DNA of 64,000 nt from Streptomyces sp. CB00455 (GTDB taxonomy: Bacteria > Actinomycetota > Actinomycetes > Streptomycetales > Streptomycetaceae): positions 502,047 through 566,046 of the forward strand of contig NZ_LIVQ01000005.1 of the NCBI RefSeq assembly GCF_001905445.1, in the 5' to 3' direction. Of the stretch, positions 50,189-58,826 are shown piece after piece. Both the position numbers and the translations under genes were made by a program. Under the pieces are notes generated by a model. The model saw nothing but the letters and a program-made list of their open reading frames with translations, was not told where the DNA came from and made no database searches. How positions within the stretch are numbered: the stretch's first letter is position 1; every line of letters begins with the position of its first letter.

Positions 50189-50353
50189 CTAGTGCTGTGA
50201 CCGGAAGAGTTTGCCGGGTCGCGGTGTCCGGTGCGGTGCATCGCAAGGCGGAGGGCCACGTCTCGTACTGGACGTACTTGCGTGGTCCGACAACACCGCG
50301 AGGTGCCGTGCCGGGCGCCGCGACCCGGTGAACCTTTCCGGCCACAGCACTAG
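50189..50353. mobile_element. MITE-like element with 43-bp terminal inverted repeats
   Basis: The 165-bp element begins CTAGTGCTGTGACCGG and ends with the inverted copy CCGGCCACAGCACTAG. The ends match over about 43 bp with few mismatches. It has no transposase. Both ends carry CTAG; a TA target inside CTAG and TAG-type ends suggest an IS630-like parent. The right end coincides with the stop codon of the hydrolase gene. A 16-bp relative of its left end lies at 20404. Confidence 0.75.
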
Positions 50354-51141
50354 AGGTATCCGAGGGCGGACGCACCGCCGAAGCCGCCCAGGAGCATGAA
50401 CACCGGCATGAGGACTTTGAGCTCGACCCAGCTGCCGGCCCGGAAGCGCATCATCTTCGGCGGCCCGAGCGGGTACCAGCGCTTGCCGGCGATCGGGATC
50501 GGCCACAGGACCGGGCAGCCGGAGACGGTCAGGGCGTCGCCGATGTCGTGCACCAGGGCGCCGAGCAGGATCGGCAGGCCCAGCCAGAGGTATTCCTGCC
50601 CGGGCTCGGGGAACAGCCAGCCCGCGCCGTTGCCGGGCTGGTCGAGGACGCCCGCCAGGATCCACGCACTGGTCGCGCCGAGCAGCCAGACGAGGATGTC
50701 GCTGGACATCCGGGCGGCCCGCCACAGCAGGCCCTCGACGGCCAGCACCAGGTGGACGAAGAGGAGTGCGAGCACGCCCCAGCGGTCGGTGGTGACCGCG
50801 AGTGCGGAGGCGCCGCCGCCGATCGCGACGGCCCACGGCCAGGTGTGCGTCAGGGTGCGGTGTCCCCCGGTGCGGCGGGCGTCCTTCCGCGTGCGGGTGG
50901 CCTTGTAGACGGCGTAGGAGATCTTGTCGACGACCTCGCACACACCGCGGGAGAGCGGGCCGAAGGCGCGCGAGATCGTCGCCGACTTGTGGTCGAGGTC
51001 GGGGGCCAGGGCGGCTCCGGCGCAGATCAGCGCGCCGACGACGAGGACGGGCCACGGCATGGGGTGCCCGGTGGCCGCGGTCGCCGCGCCCACCCCCAGC
51101 CAGGCCGCTGCCCCCGAGAGTGAATGCGCCGGACCCATCAT
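50350..51141 (-). CDS. Metal-dependent hydrolase-like membrane protein (YdjM family)
   Basis: The 263-residue protein has about six membrane helices with metal-site motifs: 'MMGPAHSLSGAAAW' near the start, 'ALAPDLDHKSATISRAFG' and 'GGHRTLTHTWPW', and a later 'LVHDIGDALTVSG'. The His/Asp set matches the YdjM/DUF457 group. The ATG at 51141 has GGGGAA before it. The stop codon TAG is supplied by the end of the MITE-like element, so the C-terminus ('GGASALGYL') may have been altered by that insertion. Function unknown. Confidence 0.83.
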   Translation of the reverse strand: MMGPAHSLSGAAAWLGVGAATAATGHPMPWPVLVVGALICAGAALAPDLDHKSATISRAFGPLSRGVCEVVDKISYAVYKATRTRKDARRTGGHRTLTHTWPWAVAIGGGASALAVTTDRWGVLALLFVHLVLAVEGLLWRAARMSSDILVWLLGATSAWILAGVLDQPGNGAGWLFPEPGQEYLWLGLPILLGALVHDIGDALTVSGCPVLWPIPIAGKRWYPLGPPKMMRFRAGSWVELKVLMPVFMLLGGFGGASALGYL

Positions 51142-51299
51142 GGTCGTTCCCCGCCCCCGTGGTGTGGTGATGTGGTGTGCCGTCGGGCCCTGTTGACGTT
51201 CGCGTGCAGGGGGGTGCCGACGGCACAGGGTACCGTCGATGATCTTTCCTGCTTCCGCCGGTTCCCTCATCCGGGGGGAAGCCAGGCAAGATGGGGGGC

Positions 51300-53822
51300 G
51301 TGACCCTCATTGATCAGCTCCCGCCGAACGCCGACCCCGACGCCCTCTTCGAGGCTTTCTCCTCGTGGGCCGAGGACCAGGGCATCACCCTGTACCCGGC
51401 TCAGGAGGAGGCGCTGATCGAGGTCGTCTCCGGGGCGAACGTGATCCTTTCCACCCCGACCGGCTCCGGCAAGAGCCTGGTCGCCGCGGGCGCGCACTTC
51501 ACCGCCCTCGCCCAGGACAAGGTCACCTTCTACACCGCCCCGATCAAGGCACTGGTGTCGGAGAAGTTCTTCGACTTGTGCAAGCTCTTCGGCACCGAGA
51601 ACGTCGGCATGCTGACCGGCGACGCCTCGGTGAACGCGGACGCGCCGGTGATCTGCTGCACCGCCGAGGTGCTGGCCTCCATCGCCCTGCGTGACGGCAA
51701 GCACGCCGACATCGGCCAGGTCGTGATGGACGAGTTCCATTTCTATGCCGAGCCGGACCGCGGCTGGGCCTGGCAGATCCCGCTGCTGGAGCTGCCGCAC
51801 GCGCAGTTCATCCTGATGTCGGCGACCCTCGGCGACATGAAGCGGTTCGAGGAGGACCTGACCCGGCGCACGGGCCGGCCCACGACGATGGTCCGCTCCG
51901 CGACCCGGCCCGTCCCGCTGTCGTATGAGTACGTCACCACCCCGATCACCGACACGATCACCGAGCTGCTGGAGACCCGGCAGGCCCCGGTGTACATCGT
52001 GCACTTCACCCAGGCGCAGGCGGTGGAGCGGGCGCAGTCGCTGATGAGCATCAACATGTGCACCCGCGAGGAGAAGGACAAGATCGCCGAGCTGATCGGG
52101 AACTTCCGCTTCACCACCAAGTTCGGCCAGAACCTCTCCCGCTACGTCCGCCACGGCATCGGCGTGCACCACGCGGGCATGCTGCCCAAGTACCGCCGCC
52201 TGGTGGAGAAGCTCGCCCAGGCCGGTCTGCTGAAGGTCATCTGCGGCACCGACACCCTGGGGGTCGGCGTCAACGTCCCGATCCGCACGGTGCTGTTCAC
52301 GGCGCTGACCAAGTACGACGGCAACCGGGTCCGCACGCTGCGCGCCCGCGAGTTCCACCAGATCGCCGGCCGGGCGGGCCGCGCGGGCTTCGACACGGCG
52401 GGCTACGTGGTCGCCCAGGCCCCCGAGCACGTCATCGAGAACGAGAAGGCCCTGGCGAAGGCCGGCGACGATCCCAAGAAGCGCCGCAAGGTGGTCCGCA
52501 AGAAGGCCCCCGAGGGCTTCGTGGCCTGGTCGGACACCACCTTCGAAAAGCTCATCGCCGCCGATCCGGAGGCGCTCACCTCGCGCTTCAAGGTCACCAA
52601 CATCATGCTGCTGTCGGTCATCGCCCGCCCGGGCGACGCCTTCCGGGCGATGCGCCACCTCCTGGAGGACAACCACGAGCCGCGCAAGGCGCAGCTGCGG
52701 CACATCCGCCGGGCCATCGCCATCTACCGCTCGCTGCTGGACGGGGGTGTGGTCGAGAAGCTCGACACCCCGGACGCGGAGGGCCGCACCATCCGGCTCA
52801 CCGTCGACCTCCAGCAGGACTTCGCGCTCAACCAGCCGCTGTCCACCTTCGCTCTCGCCTCCTTCGACCTCCTCGACCCGGAGTCCCCCTCCTACGCGCT
52901 GGACATGGTCTCCGTCGTGGAGTCCACGCTGGACGACCCGCGCCAGATCCTGGCCGCCCAGCAGAACAAGGAGCGGGGCATCGCGGTCGGCGCGATGAAG
53001 GCCGACGGGATCGAGTACGAGGAGCGGATGGAACGGCTCCAGGACATCACCTATCCCAAGCCCCTCGAAGAGCTGCTGCTGCACGCCTATGACGTGTACT
53101 CCAAGAGCCACCCCTGGGTGCGCGACCACCCCGTCTCCCCCAAGTCGATCATCCGCGACATGTACGAACGCGCGATGACCTTCACCGAGTTCACCTCCTT
53201 CTACGAGCTGGCCCGCACCGAGGGCATCGTGCTGCGGTACCTGGCGAGCGCCTTCAAGGCGCTGGACCACACCATCCCCGACGACCTCAAGTCCGAGGAC
53301 CTCCAGGACCTGATCGAATGGCTCGGGGAACTGGTCCGCCAGGTGGACTCCAGCCTGCTGGACGAGTGGGAGCAGCTGGCGAACCCGGAGGTGGAGACGG
53401 CGGAGCAGGCCCAGGAGAAGGCCGACCAGGTCAAGCCGGTCACCGCGAACGCGCGCGCCTTCCGCGTCCTGGTCCGCAACGCGATGTTCCGCCGGGTGGA
53501 GCTGGCGGCCCTCGACCACGTCAACGTCCTCGGGGAGCTGGACGCGGAGTCCGGCTGGGACGCCGACGCCTGGGGCGAGGCGATGGACGGCTACTGGGAC
53601 GAGTACGACGACCTTGGCACGGGCCCCGACGCACGCGGCCCCAAACTGCTGCAGATCGAAGAGGACGCGGCGCACGGTCTGTGGCGCGTCCGCCAGACCT
53701 TCGCCGACCCCAACGGGGACCATGGCTGGGGCATCAGCGCCGAGGTCGACCTCGCGGCCTCCGACGAGGAGGGCCGAGCCGTCATCCGGGTCACCTCGGT
53801 CGGTGAACTCGGCGCGCTCTGA
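51300..53822 (+). CDS. Ski2-like DEAD/DEAH-box helicase
   Basis: The 840-residue protein has motif I 'STPTGSGKSLVAAGAHF', Ia 'TAPIKALVSEKFF', motif II 'VVMDEFHFY' (DEFH), motif III 'LMSATLGD', motif V 'KVICGTDTLGVGVNVPIRTV' and motif VI 'HQIAGRAGRAGFDTAG', followed by a large C-terminal region rich in acidic and basic helices. It belongs to the actinobacterial Ski2/Mtr4-like RNA/DNA helicases. The GTG at 51300 follows GGGGGG and gives the family's 'TLIDQLP' N-terminus; ATG 51291 is three codons earlier. It is followed 79 bp downstream by tesB. Confidence 0.9.
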   Translation: MTLIDQLPPNADPDALFEAFSSWAEDQGITLYPAQEEALIEVVSGANVILSTPTGSGKSLVAAGAHFTALAQDKVTFYTAPIKALVSEKFFDLCKLFGTENVGMLTGDASVNADAPVICCTAEVLASIALRDGKHADIGQVVMDEFHFYAEPDRGWAWQIPLLELPHAQFILMSATLGDMKRFEEDLTRRTGRPTTMVRSATRPVPLSYEYVTTPITDTITELLETRQAPVYIVHFTQAQAVERAQSLMSINMCTREEKDKIAELIGNFRFTTKFGQNLSRYVRHGIGVHHAGMLPKYRRLVEKLAQAGLLKVICGTDTLGVGVNVPIRTVLFTALTKYDGNRVRTLRAREFHQIAGRAGRAGFDTAGYVVAQAPEHVIENEKALAKAGDDPKKRRKVVRKKAPEGFVAWSDTTFEKLIAADPEALTSRFKVTNIMLLSVIARPGDAFRAMRHLLEDNHEPRKAQLRHIRRAIAIYRSLLDGGVVEKLDTPDAEGRTIRLTVDLQQDFALNQPLSTFALASFDLLDPESPSYALDMVSVVESTLDDPRQILAAQQNKERGIAVGAMKADGIEYEERMERLQDITYPKPLEELLLHAYDVYSKSHPWVRDHPVSPKSIIRDMYERAMTFTEFTSFYELARTEGIVLRYLASAFKALDHTIPDDLKSEDLQDLIEWLGELVRQVDSSLLDEWEQLANPEVETAEQAQEKADQVKPVTANARAFRVLVRNAMFRRVELAALDHVNVLGELDAESGWDADAWGEAMDGYWDEYDDLGTGPDARGPKLLQIEEDAAHGLWRVRQTFADPNGDHGWGISAEVDLAASDEEGRAVIRVTSVGELGAL

Positions 53823-53901
53823 CCGCCCCCGGCAGGCCACCGGCCTCGCCGGCTCCCGCTTCCCGCCGGCCCCGCCCGGACCCGACAGTGGAGAAACTCT
53901 G

Positions 53902-54801
53902 ATGACGAACCCCGCCGAGAGACTCGTCGACCTGCTCGATCTGGAGCAGATCGAGGTCAACATCTTCCGCGGCGCCAGCCCCCAGGAGTCCCTCCAGCGC
54001 GTCTTCGGCGGCCAGGTCGCCGGGCAGGCGCTGGTGGCCGCCGGACGCACCACCGAGAGCGACCGCCCCGTCCACTCGCTGCACGCGTACTTCCTGCGCC
54101 CCGGCATCCCCGGGGTGCCGATCGTGTACCAGGTGGAGCGCGTGCGCGACGGGCGGTCCTTCACGACGCGCCGGGTCACCGCCGTCCAGCAAGGCAAGAC
54201 GATCTTCAATCTCACCGCCTCCTTCCATCATCCGGAGGAGGGCGGCATCGAGCACCAGCTGCCTCCCCGACTCGACTTCCCCCACCCGGACACGCTCCCG
54301 AAGGTCGTGGACGAGATCCGCGAACACCTGGGCGCCCTGCCCGACGCGTTGGAGCGGATGGCCCGCCGCCAGCCCTTCGACATCCGGTACGTGGACCGGC
54401 TCCGCTGGACTCCCGAGGACCTCAAGGACGCGGATCCCCGCAGCGCCGTGTGGATGCGGGCGGTCGGCCCGCTGGGCGACGACCCGCTCGTGCACACCTG
54501 CGCCCTCACCTACGCCAGTGACATGACCCTCCTCGATGCCGTGCGCATCCCCGTGGAACCCCTGTGGGGGATGCGCGGTTTCGACATGGCGAGCCTGGAC
54601 CACGCCATGTGGTTCCACCGGCCCTTCCGGGCCGACGAGTGGTTCCTGTACGACCAGGAGTCCCCCATCGCGCACGGCGGCCGGGGTCTGGCGCGGGGCC
54701 GCATCTACGACCTGGAGGGCAGGCTGCTGGTGTCGGTGGTCCAGGAGGGCCTCTTCCGCCCCTACCCGGCCGAGCCGCACCGGTCCGCCACGTCGGCCTG
54801 A
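53902..54801 (+). CDS. tesB: Acyl-CoA thioesterase II
   Basis: The 299-residue double-hotdog protein has 'FRGASPQESLQRVFGGQVAGQAL', here quoted from its centre, 'HSLHAYFLRPG', 'FTTRRVTAVQQGKTIFNLTASFH', 'YASDMTLLDAV' with the catalytic Asp region, 'LDHAMWFHRPF', and 'QESPIAHGGRGLARGRIYD', all typical TesB elements; each is quoted in part. It hydrolyses medium- to long-chain acyl-CoA. GGAG lies 9 nt before the ATG. The YchJ-like gene follows 71 bp downstream. Confidence 0.93.
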   Translation: MTNPAERLVDLLDLEQIEVNIFRGASPQESLQRVFGGQVAGQALVAAGRTTESDRPVHSLHAYFLRPGIPGVPIVYQVERVRDGRSFTTRRVTAVQQGKTIFNLTASFHHPEEGGIEHQLPPRLDFPHPDTLPKVVDEIREHLGALPDALERMARRQPFDIRYVDRLRWTPEDLKDADPRSAVWMRAVGPLGDDPLVHTCALTYASDMTLLDAVRIPVEPLWGMRGFDMASLDHAMWFHRPFRADEWFLYDQESPIAHGGRGLARGRIYDLEGRLLVSVVQEGLFRPYPAEPHRSATSA

Positions 54802-54872
54802 CCGGCAGAACGCCGCCCGGGACCGCCCCGGCAACCGTCCGCCATCCCCTCGACGAGGAACAGAGCATCCCG

Positions 54873-55274
54873 ATGCCCACCCCGGCCCTCCCCTGCCCCT
54901 GCGGGCTGCCCGCCGCCTACCCGCAGTGCTGCGGCCGCTTCCACTCCGGCGCCGGACAGGCACCCACCGCCGAGCGGCTGATGCGCTCCCGCTTCAGCGC
55001 CTTCGCCGTCGGCGACACGGCCTACCTGCTGCGCTCCTGGCACCCCTCCACCCGCCCGGGCCGGCTCGACCTGGATCCGGAGCAGCGCTGGGAGCGGCTG
55101 GAGATCCTCTCCACCGAGCGCGGCGGGGTGTTCGAGACGCAGGGGTTGGTGGAGTTCCGGGCGCACTACCGCGAGGGCGGGCACACCGGTTCCCTGCACG
55201 AGCACAGCGCCTTCTCCCGTGAGGGCGGGGCCTGGGTCTATATCGGCCCCCTCTCCCCCGTCGACTTCGACTGA
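54873..55274 (+). CDS. YchJ-family (SEC-C motif) protein
   Basis: The 133-residue protein has an N-terminal zinc-binding SEC-C-type cluster 'LPCPCGLPAAYPQCCGRFH' with four Cys/His ligands, then 'APTAERLMRSRFSAFAVGD', the YchJ core, and a C-terminal beta sandwich. Members are of unknown function. The Shine-Dalgarno (GAGGAA) is 13 nt away, a little far. The last 37 bp overlap the convergent DUF6397 gene. Confidence 0.9.
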   Translation: MPTPALPCPCGLPAAYPQCCGRFHSGAGQAPTAERLMRSRFSAFAVGDTAYLLRSWHPSTRPGRLDLDPEQRWERLEILSTERGGVFETQGLVEFRAHYREGGHTGSLHEHSAFSREGGAWVYIGPLSPVDFD

Positions 55275-56158
55275 CCGCGCGCCCCGCTCAGGGCGAAGTC
55301 CAGGCTGGTGCGGTACCAGTGGACCTCCTCCGGCGGGCCCGCCTTGAGCAGCGGCAGCGCCACGGCTGCGGCCGCCGGCACCTGTGGGTGCCCGTACGGC
55401 GGGGGCGGTGCGAGCGCGGCCAGCACGATTCGCTCCCCGGGATCGGGCACGGCCTGCCGCACCTCCTCCTCCGGGAGCACGGACGCCAGCACGGCGGCCC
55501 GCTCCCAGGGATCGGCGGCTCGTCTCAGCAACAGCCCGACATGCCGCCCGCGCCACATGCGCGGGCGCAGATCCGCCTTGGCCGCCATCAGCGCCCGGTC
55601 GGCCGGTGGCGCGGTCCCGCGCAGCATCGCGGGCTCCCGCGCGGCGAACTCCCGCAGTTCCGCGGTGAGGTAGAGCCAGACCACCGCCCGGTAGCGGTTG
55701 ATCCGGTAGCCCACCGGGACGAGGTGGCCGCAGCGCGCCAGCCGGGTGAACCGGCTCGGTCCCACGCCCAGCACCACGGCGGCGGCTTCCGCGCCGGCCA
55801 CGGTCGCCACGCGCTCGCGCAGCGCCTCCTGCCAGCCGCCGCCCGCCAGGGCCTCGGCCGCCCTGACGCGCTCCAGCTCGGCCCGTGCGTAGCGCGCGGC
55901 CCCGCCGGGCGCCGGCGGTCCGGGGCGCACGATCCCCAGCTGCAGCGCCCTGGCGAACTCGGTCCGGCTCAGGCCCAGTTCCCCCGCGGCCTGCACCCCA
56001 CTCACCAACGCGCCGGCCCCCGGGCCCGCATCCTCCGGGCGCGACTCGGTCCGCGCACGCGCCTGCGCGCGCACATCAGGCTGTGCCTGCGCCCCGACTT
56101 CCCCGAAGACGTCCACGGTCATGGGCTCTCCGAGCACGCTTCCCGTCTGCTTCCTCAT
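55238..56158 (-). CDS. DUF6397-like hypothetical protein
   Basis: The 306-residue protein has an Ala/Arg-rich N-terminal tail, a region 'AAGELGLSRTEFARALQLGIV' that looks like a helix-turn-helix with 'YARAELERVRAAEAL', a second such region 'VLGVGPSRFTRLARCGHLVP', and a low-complexity C-terminus. Parts fit the streptomycete DUF6397 group. The two repeats suggest a DNA- or cofactor-binding role, but the function is unknown. The ATG at 56158 follows GGGGGAGG. The 3' end overlaps the YchJ-like gene, tail to tail. Confidence 0.65.
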   Translation of the reverse strand: MRKQTGSVLGEPMTVDVFGEVGAQAQPDVRAQARARTESRPEDAGPGAGALVSGVQAAGELGLSRTEFARALQLGIVRPGPPAPGGAARYARAELERVRAAEALAGGGWQEALRERVATVAGAEAAAVVLGVGPSRFTRLARCGHLVPVGYRINRYRAVVWLYLTAELREFAAREPAMLRGTAPPADRALMAAKADLRPRMWRGRHVGLLLRRAADPWERAAVLASVLPEEEVRQAVPDPGERIVLAALAPPPPYGHPQVPAAAAVALPLLKAGPPEEVHWYRTSLDFALSGARGQSKSTGERGPI

Positions 56159-56239
56159 CACGGCCTCCCCCACGCTTCGATTACTCAGCGTGAAGACCGT
56201 AACTCGGTGCGACGACACCCCGCGCGCCCTGTGGAAAAC

Positions 56240-56638
56240 TCAGCCGCCGGTGATGCGCCGCTCTGCGACGCCGAGGTGTTCACCCACCCTGTTGACCAGC
56301 AGCGTCATCTCGTAGGCGACCTGTCCGATGTCCGACTCCGAAGCACTCAGCACGCACAGGCAGCTGCCCGCCCCCGCCGCCATGACGAAGAGGACCCCCT
56401 CGTCGTACTCCACCATCGTCTGCCGGACCTCCCCGGCCCTGAAGTGGCGCCCGGACCCCTTCGCCAGGCTCTGCAGCCCTGCGGCCACGGCCGCCAGGTG
56501 TTCCGCGTCCTCCCGCGCCAGCCCCGCGCTCGCACCCGTGACCAGGCCGTCGTTGGACAGCACCACCGCATGGCGCACCTGCTGGACCCTGCGCGTCAGA
56601 TCGTCCAGCAGCCAGTCGAGCTGCTTGTCCAGTGCCAT
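56240..56638 (-). CDS. Roadblock/LC7-domain protein (conservon CvnB type)
   Basis: The 132-residue roadblock protein begins 'LDWLLDDLTRRVQQVRHAVV' and has 'LSNDGLVTGASAGLAREDAEHLAAVAAGLQSLAKG', quoted in part, and 'YEMTLLVNRVGEHLG', all typical of streptomycete conservon CvnB proteins. In conservons it works with a sensor kinase (CvnA), CvnC (DUF742) and the GTPase CvnD. Here the GTPase gene is 600 bp away on the same strand but an oppositely oriented PPOX gene lies between, and no kinase or DUF742 gene is present. GGAGGGG precedes the ATG. Confidence 0.9.
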   Translation of the reverse strand: MALDKQLDWLLDDLTRRVQQVRHAVVLSNDGLVTGASAGLAREDAEHLAAVAAGLQSLAKGSGRHFRAGEVRQTMVEYDEGVLFVMAAGAGSCLCVLSASESDIGQVAYEMTLLVNRVGEHLGVAERRITGG

Positions 56639-56743
56639 TTCGAGCCCCTCCCCGTCGACGCGGCCGGCCGGCCGCGCCCCGCCCCGCATGGTCGTCCCGC
56701 AAGCCTTCCCCACCAGTGCCTTTCCGGCAAGGAGGATGTCCCC

Positions 56744-57172
56744 ATGGCGAAGAAGATGACTCAAGAGGAATGGCGGGCTTTCGTCTCGCACTCCACACGC
56801 ACCGGCAAGCTCTCCACCGTCCGCGAGGACGGCAGCCCCCACGTCGCGCCGATCTGGTTCGTCCTCGACGGCGATTCCTTCGTGTTCAACACGGGCAAGG
56901 ACACGGTCAAGGGGCGCAACCTCGCCCGGGACGGCCGGGTCGCGCTGTGCGTGGACGACGAGCGGCCGCCGTTCTCCTACGTCGTCCTCCAGGGCCGCGC
57001 CGAGATCAGCGAGGACATGGAGGAGATGCGCACCTGGGCGTCCAGGATCGGCGGCCGCTACATGGGTGAGGAACGGGCGGAAGCCTTCGGCCGCCGCAAC
57101 GCCGTGCCCGGCGAACTGCTCGTCAGGGTCCCGATCGACAAAGTGATCGCCGTCGCGTCGGTGGCGGATTGA
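56744..57172 (+). CDS. PPOX-class F420-dependent oxidoreductase-like protein
   Basis: The 142-residue split-barrel protein has 'TGKLSTVREDGSPHVAPIWF', the flavin/F420 phosphate-binding strand, 'FNTGKDTVKGRNLARDGRVA', and 'PPFSYVVLQGRAEIS'. Members bind F420 or FMN and reduce small molecules; the N-terminal 'MAKKMTQEEWRAFV' is family-typical. AAGGAGG lies 8 nt before the ATG. It stands alone on the plus strand, inserted between two conservon-type genes on the minus strand, and is not a normal conservon member. Confidence 0.87.
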   Translation: MAKKMTQEEWRAFVSHSTRTGKLSTVREDGSPHVAPIWFVLDGDSFVFNTGKDTVKGRNLARDGRVALCVDDERPPFSYVVLQGRAEISEDMEEMRTWASRIGGRYMGEERAEAFGRRNAVPGELLVRVPIDKVIAVASVAD

Positions 57173-57241
57173 CACCGGCCGGCGAACGGGCCGTCCCAGG
57201 GTCCGGCGTGGTCCGCTCCGCGCCCGCGCGGCCGGACCGGA

Positions 57242-57907
57242 TCACGCCGGACCGTCCTGCGACCCGACCGATTCCAGCAGCCGCGCCGTGTGGAAGCGCC
57301 CCGCGTACTCGACCAGCCTGACCAGTACTTCCTTCCCCGAGTCCTTGTCCCGCGCGTCGCACAGCACCACCGGCGTCCCCTGCTCCAGTTCCAGCGCCCG
57401 CGACACGTCGTGCGCCCCGTGCCGCCGGGCGCCCGTGAAGCAGTTGACGGCCACGACGAAGGGGATGCGCCGGTGTTCGAAGTAGTCCACCGCCGGGAAG
57501 CAGTCCTCCAGCCGCCGCGTGTCCGCGAGCACCACCGCCCCGAGCGCACCCCGCGACAGCTCGTCCCACAGGAACCAGAACCGGTCCTGGCCCGGTGTGC
57601 CGAACAGATAGAGCGACAGCCCGGACCGGATGGTGATTCGCCCGAAGTCCATGGCGACGGTGGTGGTCGTCTTCTGCTCCACCCCGCCCGTGTCGTCGAC
57701 CAGTTCGCCCGCCTCGCTCAGCAACTCCTCCGTGCGCAGCGGTCGGATCTCGCTCAACGCGCCCACCAGCGTGGTCTTGCCGACGCCGAAGCCACCCGCC
57801 ACGAGGATCTTGAGGGCGAGCGCGGTCGGGTCGCCGCCGTCCCCCCGCTCCCCGTCCGGGCCCGCGCCCCGGCCGGGGCCGAAGCCTTCGTCGTCGTGTC
57901 GTCCCAT
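57242..57907 (-). CDS. Conservon CvnD-type small GTPase / ATP-GTP-binding protein
   Basis: The 221-residue protein has the MglA/CvnD-type G domain: 'LKILVAGGFGVGKTTLVGAL' (P-loop near residues 38-45), 'TTTTVAMDFGRIT' (switch I) and 'LYLFGTPGQDRFWFLWDELS' with the switch II GTPGQDRF, plus 'VVAVNCFTG' (NKxD-equivalent). It is the GTPase of streptomycete conservons. The first 30 residues are Gly/Asp-rich. ATG 57907 is chosen because upstream starts add an unrelated leader; the Shine-Dalgarno is weak. Its usual neighbours (CvnA kinase, CvnC) are absent. Confidence 0.9.
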   Translation of the reverse strand: MGRHDDEGFGPGRGAGPDGERGDGGDPTALALKILVAGGFGVGKTTLVGALSEIRPLRTEELLSEAGELVDDTGGVEQKTTTTVAMDFGRITIRSGLSLYLFGTPGQDRFWFLWDELSRGALGAVVLADTRRLEDCFPAVDYFEHRRIPFVVAVNCFTGARRHGAHDVSRALELEQGTPVVLCDARDKDSGKEVLVRLVEYAGRFHTARLLESVGSQDGPA

Positions 57908-58172
57908 CACAGCGCTCTCAATCCCTGTCAGCCAGCTGTAGGCGGCACGGTCCAGGTGTCCCATCGCCACCGGACGCTAGTCCGGGTGATGGCGCGAACA
58001 AGGGGAGCATTTCGAAAGCATCTGGAACTGCTGGAATATGACAGAGAAGAGGTCGCCTACGATCACACGACGTGCCGGCTTGCACACGTTGCGCTCACGC
58101 GCCGCCTGGCCACCGCACATCACCCGCGTACCGCACCTCCACCGCGGGGTCACTGTGGGGGATCATGGGCGC

Positions 58173-58772
58173 ATGAGCGAAGACCACCGCCACGTCCAGG
58201 AGTTCTTCGGAACGCGCGCCGCCGACTGGGACCGCAAGTTCCCCGAGGACGGGCCCGCCTTCGCCGACGCCGTGGCCGCCTGCGGACTGCGCGCCGGGGA
58301 CCGTGTCCTCGACGCGGGCTGCGGCACCGGGCGCGCCCTGGTCCCGCTGCGCACCGCCGTGGGGCCGGACGGCACCGTGCTCGGCGCCGACCTCAGCCCG
58401 CAGATGCTGTCGGCCGCACGCCTGGCCGGGCGGGGCGGGCCGGGCGCGCTGCTGCTCGCGGACGTGGCCCGGCTGCCGCTGCGCGACGCGGTCCTGGACG
58501 CGGTCTTCGCCGCCGGGCTCATCGCCCATCTGCCCGATCCGGGCGCCAACCTGTGCGAGCTGGCCCGGGTGGTCCGCCCGGGCGGCCTGCTCGCACTGTT
58601 TCACCCGATCGGGCGGGCGGCCCTCGCCGCCCGCCACGGCCGGCAGCTCACTTCCGAGGACGTGCGCGCCGAACACAACCTCCGCCCGCTGCTGGCCCGT
58701 TCGGGCTGGCGGATGACCTCCTACACCGATGAGGACCGTCGCTTCCTGGCCCTGTCCGTGCGTCATCCGTGA
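58173..58772 (+). CDS. Class I SAM-dependent methyltransferase
   Basis: The 199-residue protein has the SAM-binding core 'DRVLDAGCGTGRALVPLRTA' with the GxGxG-like loop, then 'TVLGADLSPQMLSAARL', 'LLLADVARLPLRDAVLDAV' and 'RVVRPGGLLALFHPIGRAAL', the post-I, II and III motifs. The N-terminal 'FFGTRAADWDRKF' is typical of the UbiE/COQ5-type group. The methyl acceptor cannot be told from the context. Confidence 0.87.
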   Translation: MSEDHRHVQEFFGTRAADWDRKFPEDGPAFADAVAACGLRAGDRVLDAGCGTGRALVPLRTAVGPDGTVLGADLSPQMLSAARLAGRGGPGALLLADVARLPLRDAVLDAVFAAGLIAHLPDPGANLCELARVVRPGGLLALFHPIGRAALAARHGRQLTSEDVRAEHNLRPLLARSGWRMTSYTDEDRRFLALSVRHP

Positions 58773-58826
58773 GGGACCCTTTCCGTACGCCGGCCCCTTG
58801 CCCGGGATGCGCGCAGGGGCCCCGGG

